Positions 29,454 to 40,262 of a DNA stretch of 64,000 nt are shown here, one piece after another. How positions within the stretch are numbered: position 1 is the first letter of the stretch; every line of letters starts with the position of its first letter. A program made the translations under genes and the position numbers. The notes beneath the pieces were generated by a model. The model searched no databases, had not been told where the DNA came from, and saw only the letters and a program-made list of their open reading frames with translations. The DNA lies in NCBI GenBank assembly GCA_027493775.1, contig JAOSKE010000002.1, positions 471,435 through 535,434 on the forward strand. The letters run 5' to 3'. The DNA comes from Kiritimatiellia bacterium (lineage in GTDB: Bacteria > Verrucomicrobiota > Kiritimatiellia > CAIVKH01).

Positions 29454-30432
29454 TCACGGAATATCCATCAGCATAATGATGGCGCCGGGTGCGAGTGGCC
29501 TTAGTTGGAGATCGGCGCACGACGCGGGGATCAGAAGTGTTGTGCCGTGGGGCGCTTGCGCACGAAATCCGGCTTGCGTGACTTCGATATTTCCCTCTGC
29601 GACGAAGAGCACTCGGAAGGATGCGGGGTATGCGGTGAGTTTGTAATTCGTCGAAAGATTCAAACGCTCCATTCGGAAAAACGGGCAGCGCGCAATCTCC
29701 CATCGCTCGCTCCCGTTTTGTTGTTCCACGCTATGTGGGCGCAACAATTCAGGAGTCGGCTCATTCCAATTGATCACTTGTAGCGCTGGCTCAATGTGTA
29801 GCTCGCGCGCGCGGCCGTCGGCATCCACCCGCCCCCAGTCGTGGAGGCGATAGGTGGTGTTCGAGTTTTGCTGACACTCAAGAAGCAGACACCCGGCGCC
29901 GATGGCGTGAACACGACCGCCCGGCATAAAAACGGCGTCATGCGCTTGCACGGGTATTTTTACCAAAAGTTCTTCGGCTCGATTTTCAGCCAGCGCGGTG
30001 CGGAGGAGATCGGGTGTTGCGTCAGACCCGATTCCGGCATAAACAAAGGCGCCCGGATCGGCTTCGAGCACGTACCACATTTCAGTTTTCGGCTCACCGC
30101 CCGTGCGATGAGCATTTTCGTTATTAGGATGAACCTGGACGCTCAACGTCTCGTGCGCATCTATCAACTTTACAAGAAGTGGGAATTGTTCTGCTGTTCG
30201 CCCTTTTCCGAGAAGCGACTCGCCATATTTCAGAAGTAATGCGTGCAGCGATTCGCCCTTCAGCGGCCCTGAGACAACCACACTCTGCCCCTCCGGGCGG
30301 GCCCACAACTTCCCATGCCTCTGCATAGCGACCTGATGGAAGAACTCGACTAAAGCGCTCGGCGATTCTTGTTCCGCCCCAGATATAATCTCTGTAGATT
30401 GGCTCAAGCAGGAGCGGGTGAAGCATATTCAT
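29454..30432 (-). CDS. manA: Mannose-6-phosphate isomerase, class I (frameshifted in this sequence)
   Basis: About 325 aa. Interconverts mannose 6-phosphate and fructose 6-phosphate, feeding GDP-mannose and polysaccharide synthesis. N-terminus 'LEPIYRDYIWGGTRIAERFS', then 'AEAWEVV' before a frame break at CCC 30302-30304. With one base less the text runs on as 'ARPEGQSVVVSGPLKG'. Zinc ligands are visible in 'SVQVHPNNENAH', 'KTEMWYVL' and 'GGRVHAIGAG'. It starts 14 bp after the stop of the DUF2723 gene, so it is the second gene of an operon. Confidence 0.92.
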
Positions 30433-30446
30433 AAGCTACGCGACAC

Positions 30447-33400
30447 TCACGATCCGCTGCGCAGACGCCGGAGCAAATCGCGAAGCGCTTCCTGGTCGTC
30501 CTGCAGAAGTTCGGTCGAACGAGAGGTGATGGATTCGGCGAGTTTCAACGCCTCGGCTTTTTGTCCCTTGCGCGCGAAAAGCTCCGCAAGGTTCAACTGT
30601 GTTTCAGCCGAGTCCGGATTTTCCGCAAGCGCGTTTTGCAACGCGGTCTCCGCCTCGTCGAGGCGGTTGAGCTGTAGAAGAATCAATCCGTAGGTGCTCC
30701 ATGCGACCCCCTTGTCGTCGGACATCCTGATGCACTCTTCAATCAGCGACAGGGCTTCCGGGTACTGCTTTTGTCGTGCAAGGACATACGCGAGGTCATT
30801 CATCACTGCGGGCGTACGCTGTCTGGCAAGACTTGTGCGAAAGGAGGATTCAGCAAGCGCATACTGACCACGCAGCGCCTGGAATGAACCCAGCATGTAG
30901 TTCCCGAACGTGTTCTGTGGATCAACCGCGATCAATCGCTCAACGGTCTTTTCCGCGTTCTCGCGGTCGCCCGCCATCATCTGTACTTGAAGGAGCAAGG
31001 CAAGGGCAGGCGCGTGGTTCGGCACCACGCGCAAAATTTCTTCAAGCTGCCGCTTCGCTCCCGCGCGATCACCCTGCCGCAACGCGAGTTGGGCCGCCAT
31101 AAAACGAATGGAGGGCGCGGCGCGTTTGGCCTGCTGCAGATGATCCAGCGCCTCTTGCACGGTCTTCGAGTCGTCCTGTTGACCCGCGACCACGGCCAAC
31201 GCGGCCCAGGCGCGGAGGTTCTCCGGATTCTTGCGGACAATTTCCGCAAGTCGTATCGCCGCTTTTTCATTATCCCCGGCGAGGCTGTCGAGAAGCGTGC
31301 TCTCGAATTGAAGAATATCCTGTGGCGCATCCTTCATCTTCTTCACTTCTTCCAGTCTTCCGCGCGCGACATCAAACTGCCCGCGTTGCACGGCAAGCCG
31401 ATACAGGTCCATCGCTACGCCGACATTCTGCGGGTCGCTCGCAAGTTCCGCCTGCAATACGTTTTCGGGCACGTCGGCAATCTTGCCGTCTTCATCCAGC
31501 GCGGCGAGCGCAATGCGAAGCGCGTTGTTCTCTCCGCCGATGTCAATGGCCGCGCGCAAATCCTGCGCCGCGAGCGCGGGCTTGCCGGACATCGCCCACG
31601 CCCAGCCGCGTCGCGCATACAGCTCGGGGCTTCGAATCGTCCCGTAGTTGTAGGAAAGCGACCACAGATTCTGGCGCACTTTGTCGAGGGAGATAATCGC
31701 TTCAATCTTCTTCTCCGCCTCTTCCGCTTCGGGGCGCTTCTGACGCTGATACAGCGCGTGCAAGTTCACCAAGGCGCTGACGTTTTCAGGGCTGATCTCA
31801 ATCGCCTCTTTGTAAGCCTCTTCCGCAAGTTTGGCGTCCTCGTGGTCTTCAAAGAATACGCCGAGATTGTTTGCGGCCTTCGCGCTCTGCGCGACAAGTG
31901 CACGCAGCCAGACAAATGCGGGGCTTCCCTCGGTCGGCAGCGCTTTCGACAAAGGCTTGACAAACTGCGCCCAGAAAGCGCGGTTGTTCTCGGCCACGTT
32001 CTCCAAATTTTCACGCGCATCCGCAGGCCGTCCAAGATAGAGCAGGCCATTCGGCTCCGGAAGGAGCCCGGCGGACATCCACAAATCAGCGACGTCAAGA
32101 ACGGCCACTTGATCGGCCATGTTTGTGTCGGTCGAAAACCATTCCAGAAGAAATGGCTGCACGCCAATTTCCGCCAAGCTGCGCAAACGCGCGTTCTCAG
32201 GGAACAAACTGGCAACATAGAGCCGATAAGGAAGCTGCGCCGCAGAACGAAGGTTGATCAATTTAAGCGACTCGCCACGCGCACGCGCTTCGAGGAGCAG
32301 GACATCATCAAATGAGCCACTTGAGATTAACATCGGACGCCCCCATCCGATCCAACGTCTCATCCGCAAACCTAGAAAACCAACCGCCGGGGCGACCGGA
32401 GGCCGTGGATATATTTTGGTAGCCCAAATAACCGAACGCAACGATCACGATAGCAATGAAGCCATACCCCATATTGTGCCAAAGGCCCTTCCCCACTCGT
32501 TGCAGCGAGGCCAGCCAGTATCCCGCCATTGCGCCGGTCCACATCGCGATCAATACATACGGCGTGACCAGCGGCGGATTCCCGCGCGTGATCGTCCACG
32601 GCGAGACCAGCCCGTTGGTGAGAATGACGCCGGAGAGAGCGGACAGCAACGCGCACATCAATGCGGTGCCAAGCCACGAACCCGCAGAGGCGGAGCGACG
32701 GCCAATGCCCAAAATATAGACCGCAAGCCACGGCACCACGCTCACAACCCCCACCGTCAACCAACCCACGCGCGGAACGCTTCGCGTGACGATCATATAT
32801 TGATCGTGCCACATCCACCAAAGAACCTGACCGTAATGGGTGAACTGACGCCACTCAAACGCCGCACTCTTCGCGTACAACGCAGCCGCAATAAACTGGG
32901 GGACAAGGCCCACCAGCGCGATGCCGATCAGCCGGAAAATGACACTGACGCGCAGCTCCTGAAAACGATAAAGCTCATACAGCGCGAGTAGGACAAACAT
33001 GGGGAAAAACAAAATCAGCGTGGCAAAATCGTTCAGCCCCACCGCATAAACCAACGTCGCGCCATTAATATAGGACGTGCGCCCGTTTTCGCCGTAGCGC
33101 AACAACAGGTGAAACGAAAGCAAGAGGAGCATCAGGTCAAATGCCAGCGGATGCGCACGCGTCGCAACAACCCAGAATGGAATCGCCGTCATTAGTGCCA
33201 AACTCGCGACGACCGCAGCAAACAATTGGCTGCGCTCCGAAGTTTTCAGCGGAATGCGTTGCTTGAACGTTTCAGAGTAAGTGAGGCGCATCATGATGTG
33301 GAATAGCAGCCAAACTGAAGCTGCAGAGCACACCGCGCCGAGAAGATTCACACGAACAGCCATCGGCCCAATGGGAATCGCTGCGAATAGGCTGACCATC

Positions 33401-33516
33401 CAGCCCCAGACGTGGTTCACCATCGGTGGAAACGGTTGCAAGCCGAGATGACTCGCAAGCAGCGACGCCGATTGCCCTGCAAAAAAGCCGGTGCTCAACG
33501 TCAGGAGATAAAGCAA
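30447..33516 (-). CDS. DUF2723-like membrane glycosyltransferase with TPR repeats (frameshifted)
   Basis: About 1022 aa when joined. The first 400 aa hold ten or so hydrophobic segments, beginning 'LYLLTLSTGFFAGQSASLLA', the style of DUF2723/PMT-like GT-C enzymes. The frame breaks at CCCCC 32340-32344; dropping one base gives 'DRMGRPMLISSGSFDDVLLL', the expected soluble junction. The remaining 600 aa contain many TPR units (for example 'NVSALVNLHALYQRQKRPEA', 'PDSAETQLNLAELFARKGQK'). Such proteins are thought to use lipid-linked sugars at the membrane. The start is uncertain: TTG 33516 as read, or ATG 33583 if a further base is wrong near 33570. It leads the manA/propeller operon. Confidence 0.8.
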
Positions 33517-33725
33517 CAGCGAAACCCCAAAGAGGGTACGTCCGATTAACCGGACCCAATGAAGGAAGGGTATTGGATTTCATAATAATATTGAAAATCG
33601 GAGTGTAGCGTTAAATCGGAAATCCCTTCAATAGCGGAGGGCGACGCGGATCACTTTTGATTTTTCACGCTCTCCCTCGATTTCCTTGGCTTGCCACCGT
33701 CGCGCCAGCCGCTACGCTACACCCC

Positions 33726-34744
33726 ATGCAACGAATCCTCATCGTGTTAACGGCGCTAGGTCTCGCCGGCTGTGCAACGCCCCCGACGAACACATCATTC
33801 CGTTCTCACAAAACCAAACGCAGGCGCTCTTTGCGCGCTCGCGTCCTCCGCAGGCATTCGGCCTCACCGTGTACAGCACAGACCTCGGGCCCGTCTTTGC
33901 AGGGGCAAACCGCGTACATCAGGGACAATTCGCGCAAATGCCTTTCATTAATAAGGCAGACCCGAACGCACTCGAAATCAACCTCACCGCGCGCGGCGTA
34001 AAGGAAATTCCCGCGCTGATTGACACCGCCTCGCGCGAAAACTGGGTTAGCTCCGGTACTGCAGGCTTGATGAGCGTAGTTTTACTTGCGGGCCCAAATC
34101 CGTACCACACCGAAGCGGTTCATGTGTACGACGCAATCGGTGGCTATGCGGGGTTGCAGCACAAAATCATGCTCGACACCCTTCACGTCGAAAATGTCGT
34201 GCTTCACGTTCGCGCCGCGACCGGGCCGCTCGGCGCACCAGCACGCTGGATGCAGGACCCGGCACCGGACGTTGTACTCGGCGTTCCATTCCTCCGAGCG
34301 TTCAGCTATGTCACCCTCGATTTCAGTGATCACCTCGCGACATTTTCAGCGACACGCCCCTTCCAAACGCCAGAGGACACGCTGCTCGCTCGCGCAAAAC
34401 TCATTGATATTCGCGGCGTCCTTGGGGTTGAAGGCTCTATCAACGGGGAACAAACCACATTCGTGATTGATAGCGGCGGCGATTTTGAAATCGCTCAGAA
34501 CGAGCCGAAAGGTCCGACCATCCGCCGCGCGGGTGTCGGCGATTTAATGTTTCCTCCTGACATTCAAGTTGCAACCGCACGCGAAATCGGACTCGGCGAA
34601 ATCGAATACCCTCGTATTGGCCGACAACTTCTCAGCCGCTATCGTGTGACCTTCGACTTCCGCAACAAGTGGATTTATTTCGAACGTCCGGGCGCTCAAC
34701 CTGCATCATTCCCAACGCGCACCGGTTTTCAGTCCATAAAATAA
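33726..34744 (+). CDS. Retropepsin-like aspartic-protease-fold lipoprotein (frameshifted)
   Basis: About 339 aa when joined. Lipoprotein signal 'MQRILIVLTALGLAGCATPP' is in one frame; the body begins one frame over after a run of five C at 33780-33784. Adding one base gives 'ATPPDEHIIPFSQNQTQALF'. Two D-T/S-G-like sites are present: 'IPALIDTASRENWVSS' (DTA) and 'TTFVIDSGGDFEI' (DSG), each followed by a hydrophobic 'VVLGVPFLRAF' or 'GRQLLSRYRVTFDF' segment. This duplicated layout resembles a single-chain bacterial retropepsin. The first site lacks the usual Gly, so activity is uncertain. Confidence 0.75.
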
Positions 34745-34803
34745 TTTTTCATATCCGGGTATTTAATGTTTCACCTGATGGGCTGAATTGTTAGGGTTGA
34801 GTT

Positions 34804-36330
34804 ATGTCGAACGCTGATTCCTCCCTCGCATCTCACCTCGGCCCGCGACCAACACACCCCGACGGCTTTCGTGCTCGCCGCGGTATTAACTGGTTCACCG
34901 TAGGGCTTCTCTACTCCACCTACTATATGTGCCGGTACAATTTCCGCTTCGCCGGACCCGGCATGCGCGAAGAGTTTGGCTTCGGTGTCGAGCAGGTCGC
35001 CGACCTCGTCGGCTGGTTTTCCGTCGCCTACGGAACGGGTCAGTTGGTCAACGGCCTGATCTGCGACCGCATTGGCGGGCGCTGGTCCATGATCATCGGC
35101 GCAATCGGCACCATCATCGTCAACCTGCTCATCGGCCTAACCACGCTCACCCAGAGCTTTAACTGGTTCGTCGCGCTCTGGATGATCAACGGCTATATTC
35201 AGGCCGCAGGCACGCCCGGCATGGTCAAAATCAACGCCGCATGGTTCAACAAATCTGAGCGCGGCGTGTTTGCGGGCATCTTCGGATTTATGATTCAGTC
35301 CGGCCAGACGATGATCAGTCTGCTCGCGCCGGTCATTCTCAACGGCTTTACAATCATGGCCTTCGTCGTCGGCCCCGGCCACTGGCGCATGTTATTCGTC
35401 ATTCCCCCAATCGCCGTCGCACTCGTTGCAATCGCCTTCTCCTTTATCGCGGCACAGTCGCCCGATGAAGCCGACTACAGCGGCGTCATCCGCGACGATG
35501 TGGACAACTCGGCCGGAACCACGGTCCGCGTTTGGGACGCTTTCAAATTCGTCTTCTCAAACCCGCTCGTCTGGTTTTATGCCGTCGCCTACGGTTGCAC
35601 CGGCGCCGTACGCCACGCCTCCGACCAACTCGCCCCACTCTATTTCGAGGACGTTCTTGGCTTCGATATGAAGACCAACATGCCCGAAATCGCCATCGCA
35701 ACGCTCGCGCTCATTCCAATGGTTGCGGTCGGCGGCTCCGTTCTTTCCGGTTGGGTTTCCGACCGATTCTTCAAAGGCCACCGCTACCCCGTTGCGATGG
35801 TACTCTACTACACCGAGTCCGTGGTCATCGCCGCCGCTGCCATTGTTATGGGGCTTAATCTTATTGGCCCAACAGCCGGCGGTATTATCCTCGGCTGCTT
35901 ATTCCTCGTCCTCATCGCAATCACGGCCAACAGCACCCACTCGATCGTCGGCGCCGCAGCGCCTATGGACATTGGCGGCAAGAAAATGGCTGGCTTTGCA
36001 TCCGGTGTCATTGACTCGTTCCAGTACTACGGCGCAGCGCTTGGCCTCTTTGTTTCTGGTCGGATGATTTCAATTTCTGACGGGAACTACACTTTCTGGT
36101 TCGCCATTATGACCTTCTTCGCGTTCTTCGGCGGCTGCGCGATGCTCTCCCTCCTCTTCCGCCAGCAGGGCCGCCAAAAACTCAGCCGTGCCGTGATCAG
36201 CTTTATGGTCATCCTTGTGATTGCAGTCATCGGCTTCGGCATCCCCTACTACAAGAAGCAAAAAGAAAAATTCGACCAGAAGAACGCTGCTGAAGCAGCT
36301 CAAATCGAACAGGTTGAAGCAGCACAATGA
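34804..36330 (+). CDS. MFS transporter, OPA family (GlpT/UhpT-like)
   Basis: 508 aa, 12 predicted membrane segments. 'RRGINWFTVGLLYSTYYMCR' and 'YNFRFAGPGMREEFGF' at the N-terminus are characteristic of organophosphate:phosphate antiporters, as is 'MINGYIQAAGTPGMVKINAAWF'. It should exchange inorganic phosphate for glycerol 3-phosphate or a hexose phosphate across the inner membrane. The charged tail 'KKQKEKFDQKNAAEAAQIEQ' is cytoplasmic. Nearby glpD-glpK makes glycerol 3-phosphate a reasonable guess, but this cannot be settled from sequence. The stop overlaps the start of the next gene (ATGA). Confidence 0.92.
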   Translation: MSNADSSLASHLGPRPTHPDGFRARRGINWFTVGLLYSTYYMCRYNFRFAGPGMREEFGFGVEQVADLVGWFSVAYGTGQLVNGLICDRIGGRWSMIIGAIGTIIVNLLIGLTTLTQSFNWFVALWMINGYIQAAGTPGMVKINAAWFNKSERGVFAGIFGFMIQSGQTMISLLAPVILNGFTIMAFVVGPGHWRMLFVIPPIAVALVAIAFSFIAAQSPDEADYSGVIRDDVDNSAGTTVRVWDAFKFVFSNPLVWFYAVAYGCTGAVRHASDQLAPLYFEDVLGFDMKTNMPEIAIATLALIPMVAVGGSVLSGWVSDRFFKGHRYPVAMVLYYTESVVIAAAAIVMGLNLIGPTAGGIILGCLFLVLIAITANSTHSIVGAAAPMDIGGKKMAGFASGVIDSFQYYGAALGLFVSGRMISISDGNYTFWFAIMTFFAFFGGCAMLSLLFRQQGRQKLSRAVISFMVILVIAVIGFGIPYYKKQKEKFDQKNAAEAAQIEQVEAAQ

Positions 36331-36817
36331 CAGAAGGCGCGATAATGACCGACCACCACCACCCAATTCACGTCAACGCATTCCAGCTAAAGCTCAAGGC
36401 GTTCTGCATCTGGATTGAAGGGAAATTCGGAGAACGTCTCGGTCGTGCCGGATTTCTCATCCGCGTGATCATCGCCGCCGCAATTTTTGTCGGCATCATC
36501 AAGCTGCGAGCAACCGTTCTTGCGAATGCGCCTTGGGAATCCATCTCCTCGCCATTGCCCTCTTTGTTCTCACCGCGTTCTGGCTGATCATTCAGGTTGT
36601 TTGCAGATTTCGCGGCCTCGGGCGATCCGGCCAGCTGTTCTGGGCCATCGTCGTCCCCTTCGCAGCCGCCTCCCGTATCGCAGAAGTCGGCCACCTCTGG
36701 GATCGCTTCCCCGAGCGCAAAGGATTGGCTATCGGCCTATTCGTTCTCTGCGCTTGGTCCATCTGGCTCACACTCCAGCTCTTCTTGGCCCCAAACAAAC
36801 CCGCACAGCAGGCGTAA
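36327..36817 (+). CDS. Small membrane protein coupled to the OPA transporter (frameshifted)
   Basis: About 163 aa. ATG 36327 overlaps the transporter stop as ATGA; ATG 36345 is an alternative start. A soluble basic N-terminus ('HHHPIHVNAFQLKLKAFCIW') leads into a first hydrophobic segment; the frame breaks near 36531-36533, and one extra base gives 'VLANAPLGIHLLAIALFVLT'. Two more membrane segments follow. I do not recognise the family. Tight coupling suggests a partner or accessory subunit of the transporter. Confidence 0.65.
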
Positions 36818-36878
36818 AACCTTTCCGCAGCCCACTCGCGGCCACAGAGACCAATCCGCGCTCTGCGAGTTGGTGCAA

Positions 36879-36978
36879 TTAAGCGCGCGGGCCAACATTC
36901 TCGCCCCAAATTCGGACGTTTTCATCCGAATTTCCAAGGGTTGGAAGTCCCCCTCCAAACGACTTCCAAGGATTGGAA
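36879..36978. repeat. TTCCAA-NNN-TTGGAA palindrome pair, cluster 2
   Basis: Lead-in 'attaagcgcgcgggcc', then an ATTCGGA...TCCGAAT inverted repeat (36910-36941), then TTCCAAGGGTTGGAA at 36942-36956 and TTCCAAGGATTGGAA at 36964-36978. It fills the gap between the convergent small membrane protein and glpD. Confidence 0.8.
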
Positions 36979-37007
36979 CTTTTGCGCACGGGCCACATTT
37001 ACCGGAA

Positions 37008-38573
37008 CTAAATAGCCGGCAAATAACCTTTGGCGAGGGCGCGATAGGTGCTGATCTGGCGCTTCTTCCACCCCGCATCGCGCATCAACTCCTTGGCAAG
37101 CGCCTCGGCGACTAACGGCGCAGCTTCCATACTCGCGCGGGCGTTCAGCAGGAGCGCACGAGTGCGGCGCGATAGAACATCCTCCACCGTCCGCGCCATT
37201 TCATGACGCGCGGCCCAGACGACTTCCGATACGCGATAAGGCAAATCGGGATGAAGCAGCGCGGCGAAGTCCGGATTCGATTTCTCTAGCGCCTCGACGG
37301 CGTCCGCATCCGACCCGTACACAGAAAGAACACTCTCGCGCGGAGCTTCTGTCCACCCGTGAATTCGAAGCGATTCCGTTTCCGACGTGCGCCGCGGGAG
37401 GCCAGCCGACTCGACAGCCTTGTCCACCACATCCGCGCCCATTCTGCGATACGTCGTCCACTTTCCACCCGTCACACTGACCAATCCCGACGCAGAGACT
37501 TCGATGTAATGTTCTCGCGAAAGCGCAGCGGTCGGCGATCCGCGCCGAGCGCTGAACAGCGGGCGCAAGCCGGCAAACATGCTCAACACATCCTCGCGTC
37601 TTGGTGCGCGAGTCAGATATTTCGCCGCGTGGCGAAGCAGATAGTTGATCTCCGCCTCCAACGGCGCTGGCTCGATCGTCGCTTGCTTCACCCCCGTATC
37701 CGTCGTGCCCAACAACACACGATTATGCCACGGCACGGCAAAAAGCACGCGACCGTCCTCCGTGTGAGGAACCATAATCGCGCTGTCGCCCGGCAAAAAC
37801 GAGTGATCGAGCACAAGGTGAACGCCCTGACTTGGGCGCGAGAGCGGCTCTGCGCCCCGCTGATCCATCTGACGAATCGCATCACCGAACACACCCGTCG
37901 CATTGATGACCGTGCGTGCGCACACTTGAAAACGCGGACGAGCAAAATCCTCCTCATCGCGCACAACCACACCCCGCACGCGCCCCTTCGACTTCAACAA
38001 CCGCACAACCCGCAGATAATTAATCGGCGCACCACCGAGGTCGGCGCACGTCCGCGCAAGACTCAACGCCAGACGCGCGTCATCAAACTGGGCGTCGTAA
38101 TACACCACCCCACCCCGCAGTCCGTCCTGTTTGATTGTCGGAATCCGCGCCAAGGTTTGGCGCAAGGTCAGATTTCGTGAACGCGCGATTCCCAGATCAC
38201 CCGCCAGGGCATCGTATAATTTGAAGCCAAATCCATAAAACGGCCCCTCCCACCAATCGTAGCGCGGAACGACAAAGGCCAAATCGCGCACCAGATGCGG
38301 GGCGAGTTCTCGCAACAACCCGCGTTCGTGCAGCGCCTCGCGCACAAGACCGATATGGCCCTGCCGCAAATAACGAACACCGCCGTGAATCAACTTTGTG
38401 CTGCGGCTCGACGTGCCCTTCGCAAAATCGCTCTGCTCAACAAGCAGTGTTGAATAGCCGCGCGACGCCGCATCCACCGCCGCGCCCAAGCCCGAAGCGC
38501 CACCGCCGATTACCAGCACATCCCACACACGCGAGGAGTCCTTTGCCTTCTTCAGGAACTCGGAACGGTTCAT
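37008..38573 (-). CDS. glpD: Glycerol-3-phosphate dehydrogenase, FAD-dependent
   Basis: 521 aa from ATG 38573, which overlaps the glpK stop as ATGA and has GAGGAAG upstream. The FAD motif is '[20 protein letters not shown]', followed by '[20 protein letters not shown]' and 'LIHGGVRYL', all typical of GlpD/GlpA. It oxidises glycerol 3-phosphate to dihydroxyacetone phosphate and passes electrons to quinone. The C-terminal alpha-glycerophosphate oxidase domain is present (about 390-521). Translational coupling to glpK supports a glpKD operon. Confidence 0.95.
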   Translation of the reverse strand: MNRSEFLKKAKDSSRVWDVLVIGGGASGLGAAVDAASRGYSTLLVEQSDFAKGTSSRSTKLIHGGVRYLRQGHIGLVREALHERGLLRELAPHLVRDLAFVVPRYDWWEGPFYGFGFKLYDALAGDLGIARSRNLTLRQTLARIPTIKQDGLRGGVVYYDAQFDDARLALSLARTCADLGGAPINYLRVVRLLKSKGRVRGVVVRDEEDFARPRFQVCARTVINATGVFGDAIRQMDQRGAEPLSRPSQGVHLVLDHSFLPGDSAIMVPHTEDGRVLFAVPWHNRVLLGTTDTGVKQATIEPAPLEAEINYLLRHAAKYLTRAPRREDVLSMFAGLRPLFSARRGSPTAALSREHYIEVSASGLVSVTGGKWTTYRRMGADVVDKAVESAGLPRRTSETESLRIHGWTEAPRESVLSVYGSDADAVEALEKSNPDFAALLHPDLPYRVSEVVWAARHEMARTVEDVLSRRTRALLLNARASMEAAPLVAEALAKELMRDAGWKKRQISTYRALAKGYLPAI

Positions 38574-40072
38574 ACGTTTTCTTCCTCTGCAAGCCATCGG
38601 CGTGTTCGCGCAACCGCGCGTTTCCATCGCTCACGCTCTGCGCGGATCGCTGCGGGTTTTGCCTTCGGCTGAAAGATTCGATCCACCTTCCACAGTTTTG
38701 TTAATTCTTTTTCGTCTCGCCAAAACCCAACCGCTAATCCGGCGAGAAAAGCCGCGCCGCGCGCAGTCGTCTCCGTGACAGTCGGACGTATAACCGGGAC
38801 GCGCAGCAAGTCTGCTTGTACCTGCATCAAGAGGTTGTTTTCGGACGCGCCACCGTCCACACGCAACTCTTTCAGCGCGACCCCGGCATCCAAGCGCATC
38901 GCTGTGAGCAAATCTGCGGATTGATGCGCCATGGACTCCAGCGTGGCCCGCGCGACGTGCGCCGCGCTGCTGCCTCGCGTCAGGCCGAGCAATGCGCCGC
39001 GCGCATACGCATCCCAATAGGGCGCGCCCAATCCGGTGAATGCAGGGACAAGGTACACACCTCCATTGTCCGGCGCCTTCCGTGCAAGCGCCTCGATTTC
39101 GGAAGATTTCTTAATCAACCCCAGCTCGTCACGCAGCCATTGCACCGCCGCGCCGCCAACGAAGACGCTTCCCTCCAATGCATAGGTCAGTTTTCCATTG
39201 CGCCGCCACGCAACGGTTGTCAACAAACGATTCCGCGAACGGACCGGGCGCGAGCCGGTGTTCAGCAGCATGAAGCAGCCCGTGCCGTACGTGTTCTTCA
39301 CCCGGCCTGGCTTTGTGCCGAGCTGGCCAAAGAGCGCCGCCTGCTGATCCCCCGCAATTCCAGCAACAGGAATTGGTGCGCCCAGCAATTGAGACACGGT
39401 CTCCCCATAAACCTCACTCGAATCGTGAACTTCCGGAAGAAGCTCTCGCGGGATTTGCAGCGCTTCGAGCAAGTCACCGTCCCAGTCTCCGGTCGCAAGA
39501 TTGAACAACAAGGTACGACTCGCATTCGACGCATCTGTGATATGCAACCGCCCGCGCGTCAGCTTCCAAACAAGCCACGTATCAATTGTTCCAAAGGCCA
39601 ACTTCCCGCGGCGCGCCGCAGCGCGTGCACCCTTCACGTGATCGAGCAACCACGCCAATTTTGTGCCGGAGAAATAGGGGTCGAGCAGCAGGCCCGTGCG
39701 GCGACGAAAGAGCGGCTCCAATCCAGCACGGCGCAAGTCATCGCAATCCACGGCAGTCCGCCGATCCTGCCAGACAATTGCGCGATGAATGGGCTTTCCC
39801 GTCTCGCGGTCCCACACCACGACAGTCTCGCGCTGGTTCGTGATACCGATTGCCGCAATTTCTGACGGCTTTAGTTTTGCTGCACGAATCGCCGCGCGCG
39901 CGGTTGCCAGTTGCGACGACCAAATTTCGTCCGGGTTGTGTTCCACCCAGCCCGGCTTCGGAAAATACTGACGAAACTCACGCTGCGCAGAGCCTAAAAT
40001 TTCGCCGCGCGGCCCAAACACAATAGCCCGAGAACTTGTCGTCCCCTGATCCAGCGCCAACACGCCCTTCAT
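38570..40072 (-). CDS. glpK: Glycerol kinase
   Basis: 500 aa from ATG 40072, with GGAGG 6 bp upstream; the frame runs open to 40165 but lacks support. Seen: phosphate motif '[14 protein letters not shown]', '[20 protein letters not shown]', '[11 protein letters not shown]', '[14 protein letters not shown]', '[11 protein letters not shown]' and '[18 protein letters not shown]'. Length is usual. Phosphorylates glycerol to glycerol 3-phosphate, the substrate of GlpD encoded next. Confidence 0.97.
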   Translation of the reverse strand: MKGVLALDQGTTSSRAIVFGPRGEILGSAQREFRQYFPKPGWVEHNPDEIWSSQLATARAAIRAAKLKPSEIAAIGITNQRETVVVWDRETGKPIHRAIVWQDRRTAVDCDDLRRAGLEPLFRRRTGLLLDPYFSGTKLAWLLDHVKGARAAARRGKLAFGTIDTWLVWKLTRGRLHITDASNASRTLLFNLATGDWDGDLLEALQIPRELLPEVHDSSEVYGETVSQLLGAPIPVAGIAGDQQAALFGQLGTKPGRVKNTYGTGCFMLLNTGSRPVRSRNRLLTTVAWRRNGKLTYALEGSVFVGGAAVQWLRDELGLIKKSSEIEALARKAPDNGGVYLVPAFTGLGAPYWDAYARGALLGLTRGSSAAHVARATLESMAHQSADLLTAMRLDAGVALKELRVDGGASENNLLMQVQADLLRVPVIRPTVTETTARGAAFLAGLAVGFWRDEKELTKLWKVDRIFQPKAKPAAIRAERERWKRAVARTRRWLAEEENV

Positions 40073-40082
40073 TCGCGACCTC

Positions 40083-40106
40083 CGTACACGCAGCCTACGC
40101 TGTACG
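40083..40106. promoter_or_regulatory. Inverted repeat upstream of glpK
   Basis: CGTACA at 40083-40088 faces TGTACG at 40101-40106 with partly pairing centre, 11-34 bp before the glpK ATG and directly abutting its GGAGG. It may be an operator or a leader hairpin limiting translation. No regulator gene is nearby. Confidence 0.3.
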
Positions 40107-40262
40107 CATAGATTATGCACGGCCAATCGCACACGCGGAGAGAAGGTCACGGATGCACAGCGCACCCTTCTCCGGCACGCACGCAGCGGCTGGATTTATA
40201 CGATCAGCAAACGAGACGATGAAGACTGTAGAGAAAACAAAGTGCAACGCAGTAGCTTTTTT

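Noticed and set aside
30987-32315. 442-codon open frame on the plus strand
   Set aside because: Antisense to the TPR half of the DUF2723 protein; composition is a mirror of the TPR codons.
38816-39865. 349-codon open frame on the plus strand
   Set aside because: Antisense to glpK, an unmistakable gene.
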